Shown here: positions 15,545 to 24,035 of the stretch, piece after piece | Position numbering within the stretch: the first letter of the stretch is position 1 | Layout of the letters: every line of letters starts with the position of its first letter | Assembly: GCA_023423835.1 (NCBI GenBank) | Contig: JAFAEW010000137.1 | Span: 1-37,540 of the forward strand | Reading direction: 5' to 3' | Length of the DNA stretch: 37,540 bases | From: Bacteroidota bacterium | Lineage (GTDB): Bacteria; Bacteroidota; Bacteroidia; Chitinophagales; Chitinophagaceae | Made by a program: the position numbers and the translations under genes | Notes under the pieces: model-generated | The model's database searches: none | What the model was told of the DNA's origin: nothing | The model's input: only the letters and a program-made list of their open reading frames with translations

Positions 15545-16721
15545 TCAATCAAAAAGGAAGTATTCATTCGACCATATCCGACGCTATTTTTCGGGCGGTA
15601 TGTCGCCGGCTGAAATGCATCGGATGGAAATGGATGCATTACAAGATCCTTTTTTGGCAGACGCAATGGAGGGATTTCAACAGGCCGACCTCTCTAAGGC
15701 AAAAACTGACCTCGATCAAATCAATTCAACAATAAAAGAAAATAAAGGTAAAGCTGCAACTGTAAAGCGTTTTTCAACCTATACCTGGTGGCGGATTGCC
15801 GCGATTTTTATAGTAGCTGCGGGACTAGTAGCGGTCATTAATTATATGGCCGGAAACAAAGAAAACGAATCCGGTCAGCAAATAGCGGCCGTCAGGGAAA
15901 AATCAAATCAGGCAATTCCGGCGCAACCCGATTCACAGGTAGCAATCGCCAAACCGAAATTCGACACTTCGCACCGCCTGCTTTCAAAAACGCTGACCGC
16001 GGAAGAAGAGCAGCTGCTGGCTGAAAAAAAGCCCGTGCCCGAGCCGGTTCCCCAGGTTGAAACCAGTAGTGCGGACGAAAAAAAGGACAGTCCCATTGCA
16101 GGGCGCGAATCGGCTGTTGCAATGTCGGCCCGGGCAATGCGCTCAACGGAAAATCTTCGCCCCGGATTCACCATTCGCTTCAATGGAATGGTAACCGATC
16201 AAATGGGAAAACCGCTGCCCGAAGCGCTCATTATTGCCAGAGGCATTGCCGCCGTTTATACTGACAGACAGGGAAACTTTTCATTCAGGTCTCCGGAAAA
16301 TAAGGTCAACATAACAATCGCTGCCACCGGCTTCAAACCGCAGGATAAAGACATCAGCAGTTCGGGATTCAATGTGGTTCGGTTATCGGCAACAGACTCT
16401 TCGCAAAGCGCGGCCACCGTTTCAAAACTGGGAAATGAAGTGCCCGTGATGGAAGACGCGGAAAACACGGCCGTTCCCGCAGGTGGCTGGCAACTTTTTC
16501 AGACCTATGTAAGGGAGAAGATATTGCTTGAAGCAGATTCGATGCATGAAAATGTTTCTATCCGTTTTTCCATCGATGAAAACGGCCGGCCCTATGATTT
16601 CATCATTGCCGCACCTGCTGCGGAAGCGGCTGCTGTACTGGCAAAAAATATCCTGTTGGATGGCCCGCCCTGGATATCAATCAACAAGGATACGAAGGCT
16701 TCAATTGTAATGAAGTTCTGA
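15537..16721 (+). CDS. Membrane anti-sigma-like protein with CarboxypepD_reg and TonB-C-like domains
   Basis: A 394-residue single-pass membrane protein, probably the regulator of the ECF sigma factor it overlaps. The cytoplasmic N terminus (FDHIRRYFSGGMSPAEMHRME) looks like the short sigma-binding helices of Bacteroidota anti-sigma factors. One TM spans about 84-104. A Pro/Glu/Ala-rich linker leads to a carboxypeptidase-regulatory-like beta domain (about 212-285: GMVTDQMGKPLPEALI... TDRQGNFSF). The C terminus (about 318-394) resembles a TonB C-terminal domain (VSIRFSIDENGRPYDFII, ending IVMKF). The periplasmic part could sense an outer-membrane partner or peptidoglycan, which is inference. 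Confidence 0.75.
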   Translation: MADQSKRKYSFDHIRRYFSGGMSPAEMHRMEMDALQDPFLADAMEGFQQADLSKAKTDLDQINSTIKENKGKAATVKRFSTYTWWRIAAIFIVAAGLVAVINYMAGNKENESGQQIAAVREKSNQAIPAQPDSQVAIAKPKFDTSHRLLSKTLTAEEEQLLAEKKPVPEPVPQVETSSADEKKDSPIAGRESAVAMSARAMRSTENLRPGFTIRFNGMVTDQMGKPLPEALIIARGIAAVYTDRQGNFSFRSPENKVNITIAATGFKPQDKDISSSGFNVVRLSATDSSQSAATVSKLGNEVPVMEDAENTAVPAGGWQLFQTYVREKILLEADSMHENVSIRFSIDENGRPYDFIIAAPAAEAAAVLAKNILLDGPPWISINKDTKASIVMKF

Positions 16722-16732
16722 CACGATCAGGC

Positions 16733-16772
16733 AACCGGCTCTTCGGAGGAATTGAGCCGTTCCGGTTTTTTT
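16733..16772 (+). terminator. Intrinsic terminator of the sigma/anti-sigma operon
   Basis: AACCGG at 16733-16738 pairs with CCGGTT at 16762-16767, with an inner CTC/GAG pairing; an alternative CGGCTC/GAGCCG stem overlaps. Seven T follow from 16766. Confidence 0.7.
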
Positions 16773-16810
16773 CCTGTTCTTTAAAAGCTATCTTCGTAAA
16801 AAATACGTTT

Positions 16811-17647
16811 ATGAAGAGATTATTGTTATTGTCATTTGCCCTCCTGACTGCAGGTTTTTCTTTTTCACAGATTCAAATGCCTGCACCAAGTCCGCATCAA
16901 ACAATCGTTCAGGATTTTGGGGTTGGAAAAATCACCCTTGATTATTCCCGGCCGTCCTTGAGAAACAGAACGGTTTTCAAAGAAAACAGTGATCTTGCTC
17001 CTCTCGGTAAAATGTGGAGAACCGGCGCAAATATGGCTACAAAAATCCATTTTTCCGATGCAGTTACCATCGGCGGCAAGAATATCGACACCGGTGCTTA
17101 TGCTATCTATACCATCCCCGGAAAAGCCGAATGGACCATCATCCTGAATAAGGGGTTTAATAATCCCGGTATCGAAGGCTATGAACAAAACCTGGATGTA
17201 GTAAGGTTTACAGCTCCTGCGAAAAACGTAAATCCTGCTGCAGAAACTTTCACTATGCAGTTTGCAGACGTACAGCCTGAAAGATGTCAACTCGTTTTAC
17301 ACTGGGGAAATACCATGGTTAATTTCCCGATTACTACCAATGTTAAAGACAAGGTGAAAGCCCAGATTGATGCTGCCCTTAAAGGCGACAAAAAGCCCTA
17401 CTGGCAGGCAGCTAACTTTTATTACGAATGGCAGAAAGATTATCCAAAAGCGCTGGAATATGTAAATAATGCCATCAGTGAAAACAAGGAAGCATTTTAT
17501 ATGTACATGCTGAAGGCAAGAATTGAAAAAGAACTTGGCGATAAATCTGCTGCAAAATCAACCGCGGACAAAGTGATCGAACTGGCTAAAAAGGTAAAAA
17601 ATGATGATTATGTGAGAATGGCCGAAGCTTTTAAAAAGACGCTTTAA
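16811..17647 (+). CDS. DUF2911 domain secreted protein with TPR-like tail
   Basis: A 278-residue exported protein (signal MKRLLLLSFALLTAGFSFSQ, cleaved near residue 19). Residues about 25-180 match DUF2911: ITLDYSRPSLRNRTVF, MWRTGANMATKIHFS, GAYAIYTIPGKAEWTIILNK and VLHWGNTMVNFPI. The last 80 residues are helical with TPR-like spacing (YPKALEYVNNAISENKEAFYMYMLKARIEKEL). The function of this Bacteroidota-rich family is unknown. TATCTTCG at 16789-16796 is a plausible -7 box. Confidence 0.88.
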   Translation: MKRLLLLSFALLTAGFSFSQIQMPAPSPHQTIVQDFGVGKITLDYSRPSLRNRTVFKENSDLAPLGKMWRTGANMATKIHFSDAVTIGGKNIDTGAYAIYTIPGKAEWTIILNKGFNNPGIEGYEQNLDVVRFTAPAKNVNPAAETFTMQFADVQPERCQLVLHWGNTMVNFPITTNVKDKVKAQIDAALKGDKKPYWQAANFYYEWQKDYPKALEYVNNAISENKEAFYMYMLKARIEKELGDKSAAKSTADKVIELAKKVKNDDYVRMAEAFKKTL

Positions 17648-17667
17648 TTTTTGTTAGGTAAAATAAA

Positions 17668-17698
17668 AAAACTGCTCCTGGAAAGGGCAGTTTTTTTT
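17668..17698 (+). terminator. Intrinsic terminator after the DUF2911 gene
   Basis: AAAACTGCTC at 17668-17677 pairs with GGGCAGTTTT around a short loop (one T-G pair), followed by eight T ending at 17698. Confidence 0.88.
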
Positions 17699-18032
17699 AT
17701 GGCAAAATTTTTTGAAGAAGGTGTATTTAAGGTTTTAAACGATCCAAAATCTTAAAAGTAAAATGGTTTACAATAGGAATAAAATGGGATTTAAAACGGA
17801 GTTAAACTGTAATCCTTCATCCAAAATCGGATGGTTTCATAAGGTAATTATATAGAATTATTTGTTGACGTTTGGTGTGAATTCTGCTACAAAATAAGGT
17901 CGGTAAAAATTGAAATACATTCGGCTCCGGCCAGCGTAGCCTATTGAAAAACAGCTGCTGTTTTTCCATCTATTAGTTAGTTTTGATTTGAAAATGAAAC
18001 CAAATATAATAAAATCATTAATGTAAAAAAAT
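17699..18032. other. AT-rich intergenic region without a gene
   Basis: No credible coding frame or RNA gene was found here. The only clear structure is the palindrome at 17946-17966. The region separates the DUF2911 gene, ended by a terminator, from the convergent DUF3667 gene. Confidence 0.6.
17946..17966. terminator. Perfect 10-1-10 palindrome, candidate terminator of the DUF3667 gene
   Basis: GAAAAACAGC and GCTGTTTTTC flank a single T. Folded, it gives about nine pairs and a CTG loop with a five-T arm on either strand. It lies 67 bases beyond the stop of the minus-strand DUF3667 gene, so it could end that transcript; a protein-binding palindrome is the alternative. Confidence 0.45.
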
Positions 18033-18761
18033 TTATTCTGTCACGGTCATATAATAGGCAATTCCTCTCACAACGAAATAAAAGAAAGTAAAGATAACAG
18101 CTCCATATAAGGCGCCTTTCAGAACGCCATTAAACCGGCTTCTTTTTTCTAATCGCCCTAAAGAATAACCTGAGTAACCTACAACAATGATCAGTTGTAC
18201 AACAAAGTTGACGGTCTCATTAAAGTCTGCGACTGCATACACTAATTGATACGGAATTAAGATCAGTAGTACAAATGAAATAACATAACAACAGATCACT
18301 AGCCATTCTGCATAATTATATTTTGACCGGAAAAAAATAATCAATGCAAACAGTCCGTAAAATGGTAATAGTCCGATGTGGAGCCAGGAATAATAGGCGG
18401 TTTCGAGATGTGCGGCATGAAAGGCGAGCCTCGTGTAATAATCAGCATTTGCCGGTAGGGTATCGCCCATATTCGTGGCAAGATGCGCAAGGTGCAGAAT
18501 GATTGCGTAAAGGGTTGTGGAAAGAAGCAAAAACGCGAATGGTTTTTGATAGTCCGAACGCCGGCCATCAAGGTAACTGCGAAGCATTTTTCCGGGATTC
18601 GATGCCAGTGCAATCAACGTTCGTCGCAATCCGTTTTCTACATGAGAAATTGCATGTACTGCTTCCATCACAAGGCTTTTCAGGGTGATACGTTCATTGT
18701 GTTGCTCCATTTGCGGAAATATTACGGTTTTCAGATTTGAAAAATTAGCCAAAGTTGCCAT
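18033..18761 (-). CDS. DUF3667 family membrane protein
   Basis: An integral membrane protein of up to 242 residues. RRTLIALASNPGKMLRSYLDGRRSDYQKPFAFLLLST is the family signature (N-P-G, then G-R-R-x-x-Y-x-x-P-F). Five to six hydrophobic segments follow. Members usually begin with a zinc-ribbon of paired cysteines, and none is seen here. The start may be the methionine at 18710 (MEQHNERITLKSL) instead of 18761. Function unknown. Confidence 0.78.
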   Translation of the reverse strand: MATLANFSNLKTVIFPQMEQHNERITLKSLVMEAVHAISHVENGLRRTLIALASNPGKMLRSYLDGRRSDYQKPFAFLLLSTTLYAIILHLAHLATNMGDTLPANADYYTRLAFHAAHLETAYYSWLHIGLLPFYGLFALIIFFRSKYNYAEWLVICCYVISFVLLILIPYQLVYAVADFNETVNFVVQLIIVVGYSGYSLGRLEKRSRFNGVLKGALYGAVIFTFFYFVVRGIAYYMTVTE

Positions 18762-18852
18762 CCTGTCAGTCCGGTCTCATTTGGTATTTTCTTTGTTTTG
18801 CTGTAAGCAAATTTCACATAACGATTCTATACGTACAATTTAAATTTTTGAT

Positions 18853-20694
18853 ATGCAAAAAGGACAGATAAGGGTTCAAACGGAAAATATTTTTCCGATC
18901 ATTAAGAAGTTTCTTTACAGTGATCATGATATCTTTCTTCGCGAACTAATCAGTAATGCAGTAGACGCTACGCAGAAAGTGAAAACGCTTTCCTCCATTG
19001 GAGAAGCAAAGGGAGAACTGGGCGAGTTGCGCATTACCGTGGAGGTAGATGAAAAGGAAAAAACGATTACGATAACAGATCAGGGTGTGGGAATGACGGC
19101 TGAAGAAGTTGATAAATACATCAACCAGGTAGCCTTCAGCAGTGCGGAAGAATTTCTGGATAAATATAAAGACGCCAACATCATCGGCCATTTCGGACTC
19201 GGATTTTACAGTGCCTTTATGGTGAGTGATAAAGTGGAAATCTTCACCAGGAGTTTCAGGGAAAACACCCGCGGCGTATATTGGAGTTGCAACGGCAGCC
19301 CGGAGTTTGAATTGTACGAAATCGATAAGGAAGACAGGGGAACCAAAATTGTTTTGCACATCAACGAAGAAAGCAGGGAGTTTTTAGAACCCGGAAGAAT
19401 AAAAAGCATCCTTGACAAATTCTGTAAGTTTTTGCCGGTTCCGATTTATTTCGAGGATAAACAGATTAATAATACCAATCCGATCTGGACGAAAAAGCCT
19501 TCTGAGTTAACCGCAAAAGACTATGAAGATTTTTACCATGAATTGTATCCTTTTGGTGAAACACCTTTGTTTTGGATCCATTTAAATGTGGATTATCCTT
19601 TCCATTTAACCGGTATTCTATACTTCCCGAAAATCAAACAGAGCTATGAAATCCAGAAAGACAAAATTCAGCTTTACAGCAACCAGGTTTTCGTAACCGA
19701 CGAAGTGAAAGGCATTGTTCCTGAATTTTTAATGTTGCTGCATGGCGTTATCGATAGTCCGGATATCCCTTTAAATGTCAGCCGCAGCTATTTGCAGGGT
19801 GATCCGAATGTCAGAAAGATCAACGGTTATATCACGAGGAAAGTGGCAGACAAACTCGAAAGCATTTTCAATACCGAACGGAAAGAATTTGAGGAGAAAT
19901 GGGAAAGCCTGGGATTGTTCGTTAAGTATGGTATGATGACAGATGAAAAATTTATGGAAAAGGCTAATAAGTTTTTCATTATGGAATCGGTAAATGAAGG
20001 GGAGCCGAAGGAAGGAGAGGAGTTGAAAAAGTTTTATACGCTCGATGAATACAAAGCCGCAACAGAGGGATTACAAAAGAACAAAGAAGATCAACTTGTA
20101 ATTTTATACACAACCGATCCGGTGCAGCAGGATGCATTCGTGCAGGCTTGCCGCGCCAAAGGATACAAGGTTGTGAAAATGGATACGCTCGTAGATGCTG
20201 CTTTCATAAATACAATGGAAACCAAATGGGAAAAAGTGAAGTTTACCCGTGTGGATTCAGACATCGCAGAAAACATAATCGATAAGCAGGAATCACTGGA
20301 AAGCGTTCTCAGCAAGGAAGAAGCCGACAAACTGAAGGAACTTTTTACGGCTGAGTTGCCCGATCTTCACTTAAACGTAGAAGTGAAAGGACTGAGCAAG
20401 GATGCACCGCCGGTAATTGCCACCCGTCCTGAATTCATGAGAAGGATGAAAGACATGGCCAGTATGGGTGGGGGAGGAATGGCATCTTTTTACGGCCAGA
20501 TGCCCGATGAAGTGATGCTGACCGTTAATGGAAATCATCCCGTTTTTGGTCATCTCCTGAAAGAAGAAAACAATGAGATAAAAGAAAAGCAGGTTAAAAA
20601 TCTTACCGATCTCGCCTTGCTTTCTCAGGGACTTTTAAAAGGAAGCCAGCTCACCAACTTCATCAACAGAAGCGTAGAACTTTTGCAGAAATAA
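18853..20694 (+). CDS. htpG: Molecular chaperone HtpG (Hsp90)
   Basis: Cytosolic ATP-dependent chaperone dimer of 613 residues, full length. The N-terminal GHKL ATPase has Glu31 and Asn35 in LRELISNAVDA, DQGVGM at 76-81 and GHFGLGFYSAF at 112-122, with the catalytic and Mg-binding residues all in place. The middle domain contains the conserved VDSPDIPLNVSR-like block (VIDSPDIPLNVSRSYLQ), and the C-terminal dimerisation region ends NFINRSVELLQK. It stands alone between a divergent DUF3667 gene and its own terminator. No CIRCE element is visible upstream. Confidence 0.97.
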   Translation: MQKGQIRVQTENIFPIIKKFLYSDHDIFLRELISNAVDATQKVKTLSSIGEAKGELGELRITVEVDEKEKTITITDQGVGMTAEEVDKYINQVAFSSAEEFLDKYKDANIIGHFGLGFYSAFMVSDKVEIFTRSFRENTRGVYWSCNGSPEFELYEIDKEDRGTKIVLHINEESREFLEPGRIKSILDKFCKFLPVPIYFEDKQINNTNPIWTKKPSELTAKDYEDFYHELYPFGETPLFWIHLNVDYPFHLTGILYFPKIKQSYEIQKDKIQLYSNQVFVTDEVKGIVPEFLMLLHGVIDSPDIPLNVSRSYLQGDPNVRKINGYITRKVADKLESIFNTERKEFEEKWESLGLFVKYGMMTDEKFMEKANKFFIMESVNEGEPKEGEELKKFYTLDEYKAATEGLQKNKEDQLVILYTTDPVQQDAFVQACRAKGYKVVKMDTLVDAAFINTMETKWEKVKFTRVDSDIAENIIDKQESLESVLSKEEADKLKELFTAELPDLHLNVEVKGLSKDAPPVIATRPEFMRRMKDMASMGGGGMASFYGQMPDEVMLTVNGNHPVFGHLLKEENNEIKEKQVKNLTDLALLSQGLLKGSQLTNFINRSVELLQK

Positions 20695-20713
20695 AAGGAT
20701 ATTCAGGAACCGG

Positions 20714-20742
20714 AAAAGTCTCGTTAAAAACGGGACTTTTTT
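20714..20742 (+). terminator. Intrinsic terminator of htpG
   Basis: AAAAGTCTCGTT at 20714-20725 pairs with AACGGGACTTTT (one T-G pair) across an AAA loop, followed by more T. Confidence 0.9.
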
Positions 20743-20836
20743 CATTTACACCGCTACTTCAACCATAAAAAGGCAATGTTTTTGTATTAGATCCGTTTTA
20801 ATTTTCAAACACCCGAAACATTCAAATATCATCGTA

Positions 20837-21520
20837 ATGCGTTTATTACTACTATTCCTTGGTCTTATTCCCGTTTCTGTTTTTTCACAATGTAAAACCT
20901 ACACAATCGGCGTTAAAAAAGATACGCTTAATTGCACAGATTACAACAACCTGAAGCAGGGAAAATGGGTGATCCATGTTGAACCGTTAAGGGGAGAAGC
21001 AGGATACGATCTCGAAGGGGTTTATCGCGATGATAAAAAAGAAGGGCCCTGGCGAACCTACAGCATGATGGGAGATTTGCTGGCTGTTGAAAATTACCGC
21101 TGGGGATATAAGAACGGGAAAAGTTTTTACTACAATCTTTATGGTCTGGTAAGGGAGGAAAGCTGGAAAGCGATCGATCCTAAGAATCCCTACGACACGA
21201 TCGATGTGCCTGATCTCAACACCGATAAGGTTTACAGGCGCGTGATAAAAACCGATGCTTATACGGTGAAGAATGGCGTATGGAAATACTACGATCCGCA
21301 AACCGGCCTGATACAGAAAACAGAAGAATACCAGTTTGACAGACTGCTCGACCCTTTTACGGGAAAGCCGCTGCAAAATCAGGTGAAGGCGCCTTATACA
21401 ATGATGCCGAAAGACACCGCCGCCGCTAAAGTAAAGCCACCGGAAGTAGTGGAATATGAAAAGAAAAATTCCAATAAAAAGAAAATCCGTGTGCGGGATG
21501 GCGTGACCGGCGTGCAGTAG
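20837..21520 (+). CDS. Secreted MORN/YwqK-like repeat protein
   Basis: A 227-residue exported protein (signal MRLLLLFLGLIPVSVFSQ). It contains degenerate MORN-like units: LKQGKWVIHVEP, YRDDKKEGPWRTYSMMGDLLAVENYRWGYKNGKSFYYN and VKNGVWKYYDPQTGLIQKTEEY. Such toxin-antitoxin YwqK-like proteins are common in Bacteroidota and have no established role. The last 50 residues are Lys/Pro-rich and probably unstructured. It is convergent with the CNNM gene, 22 bases away. Confidence 0.72.
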   Translation: MRLLLLFLGLIPVSVFSQCKTYTIGVKKDTLNCTDYNNLKQGKWVIHVEPLRGEAGYDLEGVYRDDKKEGPWRTYSMMGDLLAVENYRWGYKNGKSFYYNLYGLVREESWKAIDPKNPYDTIDVPDLNTDKVYRRVIKTDAYTVKNGVWKYYDPQTGLIQKTEEYQFDRLLDPFTGKPLQNQVKAPYTMMPKDTAAAKVKPPEVVEYEKKNSNKKKIRVRDGVTGVQ

Positions 21521-21542
21521 AAAAAAATCGTTCGCTCAGAAT

Positions 21543-22847
21543 CTAAGCTTCGCTTTCCTCCATTTCTTTTTTAATAGCGTCTGAAGGTGTAACAAGCAAT
21601 TTGTCGATCCGGTTATTGTCCATATCCATAATCTCAAAATTAAAACCCCGCCATTCCATCTTGTCGCCGGCTGCCGGAATCCTCTCCAATTCATCTAATA
21701 CCAGTCCTGCCAGCGTATCAAAATCCTGTTCTTCCTCATCGAGCCAATCGGTTTTATCAAAATAACTCAGGAAGTCGTAATAAGGGATCTGTGCGTCAAT
21801 TAAATAGGTGCCGTCTTCTCTTTCCACGATCTCGTAGTCCTCCTCGTGTTGTTCGGGAATATCGCCTACGATCGCCTCCAGAATATCATTTAAGGTAATG
21901 ATTCCCTGCAGGGTTCCGTATTCATCCACAATAAATGAATAATGATTTTTGGATTGTTTGAATTTTTCCAGAAGCTGATAGGCTGTATTGTTTTCAGGAA
22001 CGTAAGTGGCCGGTTTTACGATGTCCTTCAGAATTGTTTCATCCGGATAGCGGAACGCGTCTTTGAGAGAAACGATGCCCACAATAGCATCGATATTGCC
22101 ATCACAAACCGCATAAACCGTATGAATCCATTCATCCTTTAAATTTTTGATATCCCGGATGGTGCTGTTTACATCGAGCCAGACGATATCACTTCTGTGG
22201 GTCATCAGGGAAGTAATATTTCTATCGCCCAGATGAAAAAGCCGTTCGATAATTTCCTGCTCGGTTTCTTCAATAGCGCCCACTTCCGTTCCTTCGTGAA
22301 TGATGGCTTTAATTTCCTCTTCTGTTACAATATTATCGGCCTTATTCAGATTAAACAGATTGAATAAAAAGTTTCCCGACACCGTGAGCAACCACACGAA
22401 AGGATAAGCGATTTTACTGATGATCTTTGTGGGACCCGCAAGTGTTTTTGCGATGAATTCAGGACTTGCCATGGCGATCCTTTTAGGAACGAGCTCTCCC
22501 AGAATCAAAGAAAAGTAAGTGATAATGATCACGATAATTATCGTCGCGATCGCGTTGCTGTAATCCGCCATCCAGTGAAACCGGGACAGGAAGGCAGAAA
22601 GGTCGTTTTTGATCCTGTCTCCCGAAAAAATACCGGTCAATATTCCAATCAGGGTAATACCGATCTGCGTGGCTGAAAGAAATTTATCGGGCGAACTGGC
22701 CAGGTCCAACGCTTCCCTTGCTCTTTTGTCCCCTTTATTTGCTTGTGTTTCCAATCTCGCTTTTCGGGCGGAGATCAATGAAACCTCGGCCATTGCAAAT
22801 ACACCATTCAAAAGAATAAGAACAAGTATTATAATTATTTCAGTCAT
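21543..22847 (-). CDS. CNNM/CorC-family transporter (hemolysin-like)
   Basis: A 434-residue inner-membrane protein of the CNNM/HlyC-CorC family, which members link to Mg2+/Co2+ efflux. The N-terminal CNNM (DUF21) domain has four hydrophobic segments (about 1-21, 60-75, 97-120, 143-165) and the motif LGELVPKRIAM. A CBS pair spans about 205-325 (VMTHRSDIVWL-like MTHRSDIVWLDVNSTI, and HYSFIVDEYGTLQGIITLNDILEAIVGDI). The C-terminal CorC_HlyC domain (about 335-425) contains YDFLSYFDKTDWL and DFDTLAGLVLDELERIP. Older annotations call this hemolysin; transport is the better-supported role. Confidence 0.93.
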   Translation of the reverse strand: MTEIIIILVLILLNGVFAMAEVSLISARKARLETQANKGDKRAREALDLASSPDKFLSATQIGITLIGILTGIFSGDRIKNDLSAFLSRFHWMADYSNAIATIIIVIIITYFSLILGELVPKRIAMASPEFIAKTLAGPTKIISKIAYPFVWLLTVSGNFLFNLFNLNKADNIVTEEEIKAIIHEGTEVGAIEETEQEIIERLFHLGDRNITSLMTHRSDIVWLDVNSTIRDIKNLKDEWIHTVYAVCDGNIDAIVGIVSLKDAFRYPDETILKDIVKPATYVPENNTAYQLLEKFKQSKNHYSFIVDEYGTLQGIITLNDILEAIVGDIPEQHEEDYEIVEREDGTYLIDAQIPYYDFLSYFDKTDWLDEEEQDFDTLAGLVLDELERIPAAGDKMEWRGFNFEIMDMDNNRIDKLLVTPSDAIKKEMEESEA

Positions 22848-23105
22848 AAATATTGTGCAAAACTACAATAGTATTGAGTATTTTCATGCAACTGTACAAT
22901 GTCCTAAATTATCATACCAATCTGACGGTCACAACAATTTGTTTTCGGCCGGAAAGCAAAATCGGGCAGAAAGACGTTTGTATTCAATAAGTAAAGGCGG
23001 GATTGGTGTCGAAAGAAAGTCCGCAGATTCCCTCTCCAGCAGGCGGGCCGGACTCAGCCTTGATCGCCGCAGTTCGGATGAATGTCCCGGATTCGCATTT
23101 TGTAT

Positions 23106-23113
23106 TATATTTG
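23106..23113 (+). promoter_or_regulatory. Candidate -7 promoter box of yajQ
   Basis: TATATTTG matches TAnnTTTG 16 bases before ATG 23130. The box overlaps the perfect palindrome TTTGATCAAA. No -33 TTTG is seen at the right spacing. Confidence 0.4.
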
Positions 23114-23129
23114 ATCAAAACTGAAAATC

Positions 23130-23621
23130 ATGCCCTCTTTTGATATTGCCAGTTCGGTGGATGCGCAAACCTTGGATAATGCGGTAAATACCGTGAAAAA
23201 AGAAATTTCTAACCGTTTTGATTTCAAAAATTCCCCGGTAACGATCGAATTAAACAAGAAGGATCTCCTTATAAATCTCGAGGCCGAAAGTGATATGAAA
23301 CTAAAGCAGGTAATTGATGTGTTGATCAGTCGCGCTGTAAAACAGGGCATCGACGCAAATGCTTTTGATTTTGAAAAGGATGCCTATCCAAGCGGAAAAG
23401 TAGTCAAAAAGGAAGTGCCGGTTCAAAACGGGCTCAAACAGGAAACGGCGAAAAAGATTGTAAAGCTGATTAAAGACAGCGGCATTAAAGTGCAGGCGCA
23501 AATAATGGATGATATTGTGCGGGTAACCGGAAAAAAGATTGACGACCTGCAAAGTGTGATTGCCTTATGCCGCAATGCCGATCTTAAAGTGCCCCTTCAG
23601 TTTGTTAATATGAAATCCTGA
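23130..23621 (+). CDS. yajQ: YajQ family nucleotide-binding protein
   Basis: A 163-residue cytoplasmic protein, full length for YajQ. It starts MPSFDIASSVDAQTLDNAVN and continues ISNRFDFKNSPVTIEL, with the second half QNGLKQETAKKIVKLIKDSGIKVQAQIMDDIVRVTGKKIDDLQSVIALCR, all close to the family consensus. YajQ proteins are made of two RRM-like ferredoxin folds; some bind cyclic di-GMP or tRNA, but a role here is unproven. Confidence 0.94.
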   Translation: MPSFDIASSVDAQTLDNAVNTVKKEISNRFDFKNSPVTIELNKKDLLINLEAESDMKLKQVIDVLISRAVKQGIDANAFDFEKDAYPSGKVVKKEVPVQNGLKQETAKKIVKLIKDSGIKVQAQIMDDIVRVTGKKIDDLQSVIALCRNADLKVPLQFVNMKS

Positions 23622-23628
23622 AAAATCA

Positions 23629-23660
23629 TTTGGAAGGCAAGAGTAATTGTGATAATTTTG
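23629..23660 (+). promoter_or_regulatory. Bacteroidota promoter of rpmE (TTTG-N20-TAATTTTG)
   Basis: TTTG at 23629-23632 and TAATTTTG at 23653-23660 are separated by 20 bases, an excellent fit to the -33/-7 consensus. The start site would lie near 23665, leaving a leader of about 54 bases before ATG 23719. Confidence 0.75.
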
Positions 23661-23718
23661 CAGCCTTAAAAAAATCATTAATTGTACGGCAAAATCCGTG
23701 CAGCCTAAAATCATAAAG

Positions 23719-23967
23719 ATGAAACAAGGTATCCATCCTGAAAATTACAGATTCGTAGTATTCAAAGACATGAGTAACGGCCACCAGTTTTTGGGACGTT
23801 CTACTGCACAAACCAAAGACACCGTAGTATTTGATAACGGAAAAGAATATCCGTTGGTGAAGCTCGAAATTTCAAATACTTCCCACCCGTTTTATACCGG
23901 TAAGAACATGCTGGTAGACACCGCCGGAAGAATTGACAAGTTTAAGAAACGCTACGCGAAAAAATAG
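23719..23967 (+). CDS. rpmE2: 50S ribosomal protein L31, type B
   Basis: An 82-residue ribosomal protein starting MKQGIHPENYRFVVFKDMSNG. It lacks the CxxC zinc pair of type A L31 and has the longer type B C terminus (TSHPFYTGKNMLVDTAGRIDKFKKRY). Type B forms are the zinc-free paralog in many bacteria and the usual sole L31 in Bacteroidota. An in-frame ATG at 23698 would add seven unrelated residues, so 23719 is preferred. A clear promoter and terminator flank it. Confidence 0.95.
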   Translation: MKQGIHPENYRFVVFKDMSNGHQFLGRSTAQTKDTVVFDNGKEYPLVKLEISNTSHPFYTGKNMLVDTAGRIDKFKKRYAKK

Positions 23968-23978
23968 TAACTCCTTCA

Positions 23979-24008
23979 ATCCCTCCAAAAACCGGAGGGA
24001 TTTTTTTT
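23979..24008 (+). terminator. Intrinsic terminator of rpmE
   Basis: ATCCCTCC at 23979-23986 pairs with GGAGGGAT at 23994-24001 around a seven-base loop, followed by a run of T to 24008. Confidence 0.93.
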
Positions 24009-24035
24009 AGCTTTAGGCTAAATTCCCCGCTTAAT

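Noticed and set aside
18797..18811. TTTGCT-GTA-AGCAAA repeat upstream of htpG as a heat-shock operator
   Set aside because: Only six bases per arm, and it does not match CIRCE (TTAGCACTC-N9-GAGTGCTAA).
22990..23040. AGTCCG/CGGACT inverted repeat before yajQ as an RNA element
   Set aside because: The arms are only six bases with a loop of about 25, and no known RNA fold is recognised.
22609..23124. Plus-strand open frame of 171 codons across the 5' end of the CNNM gene
   Set aside because: It is antisense to a well-supported transporter gene and its protein resembles nothing; it is an opposite-strand shadow.
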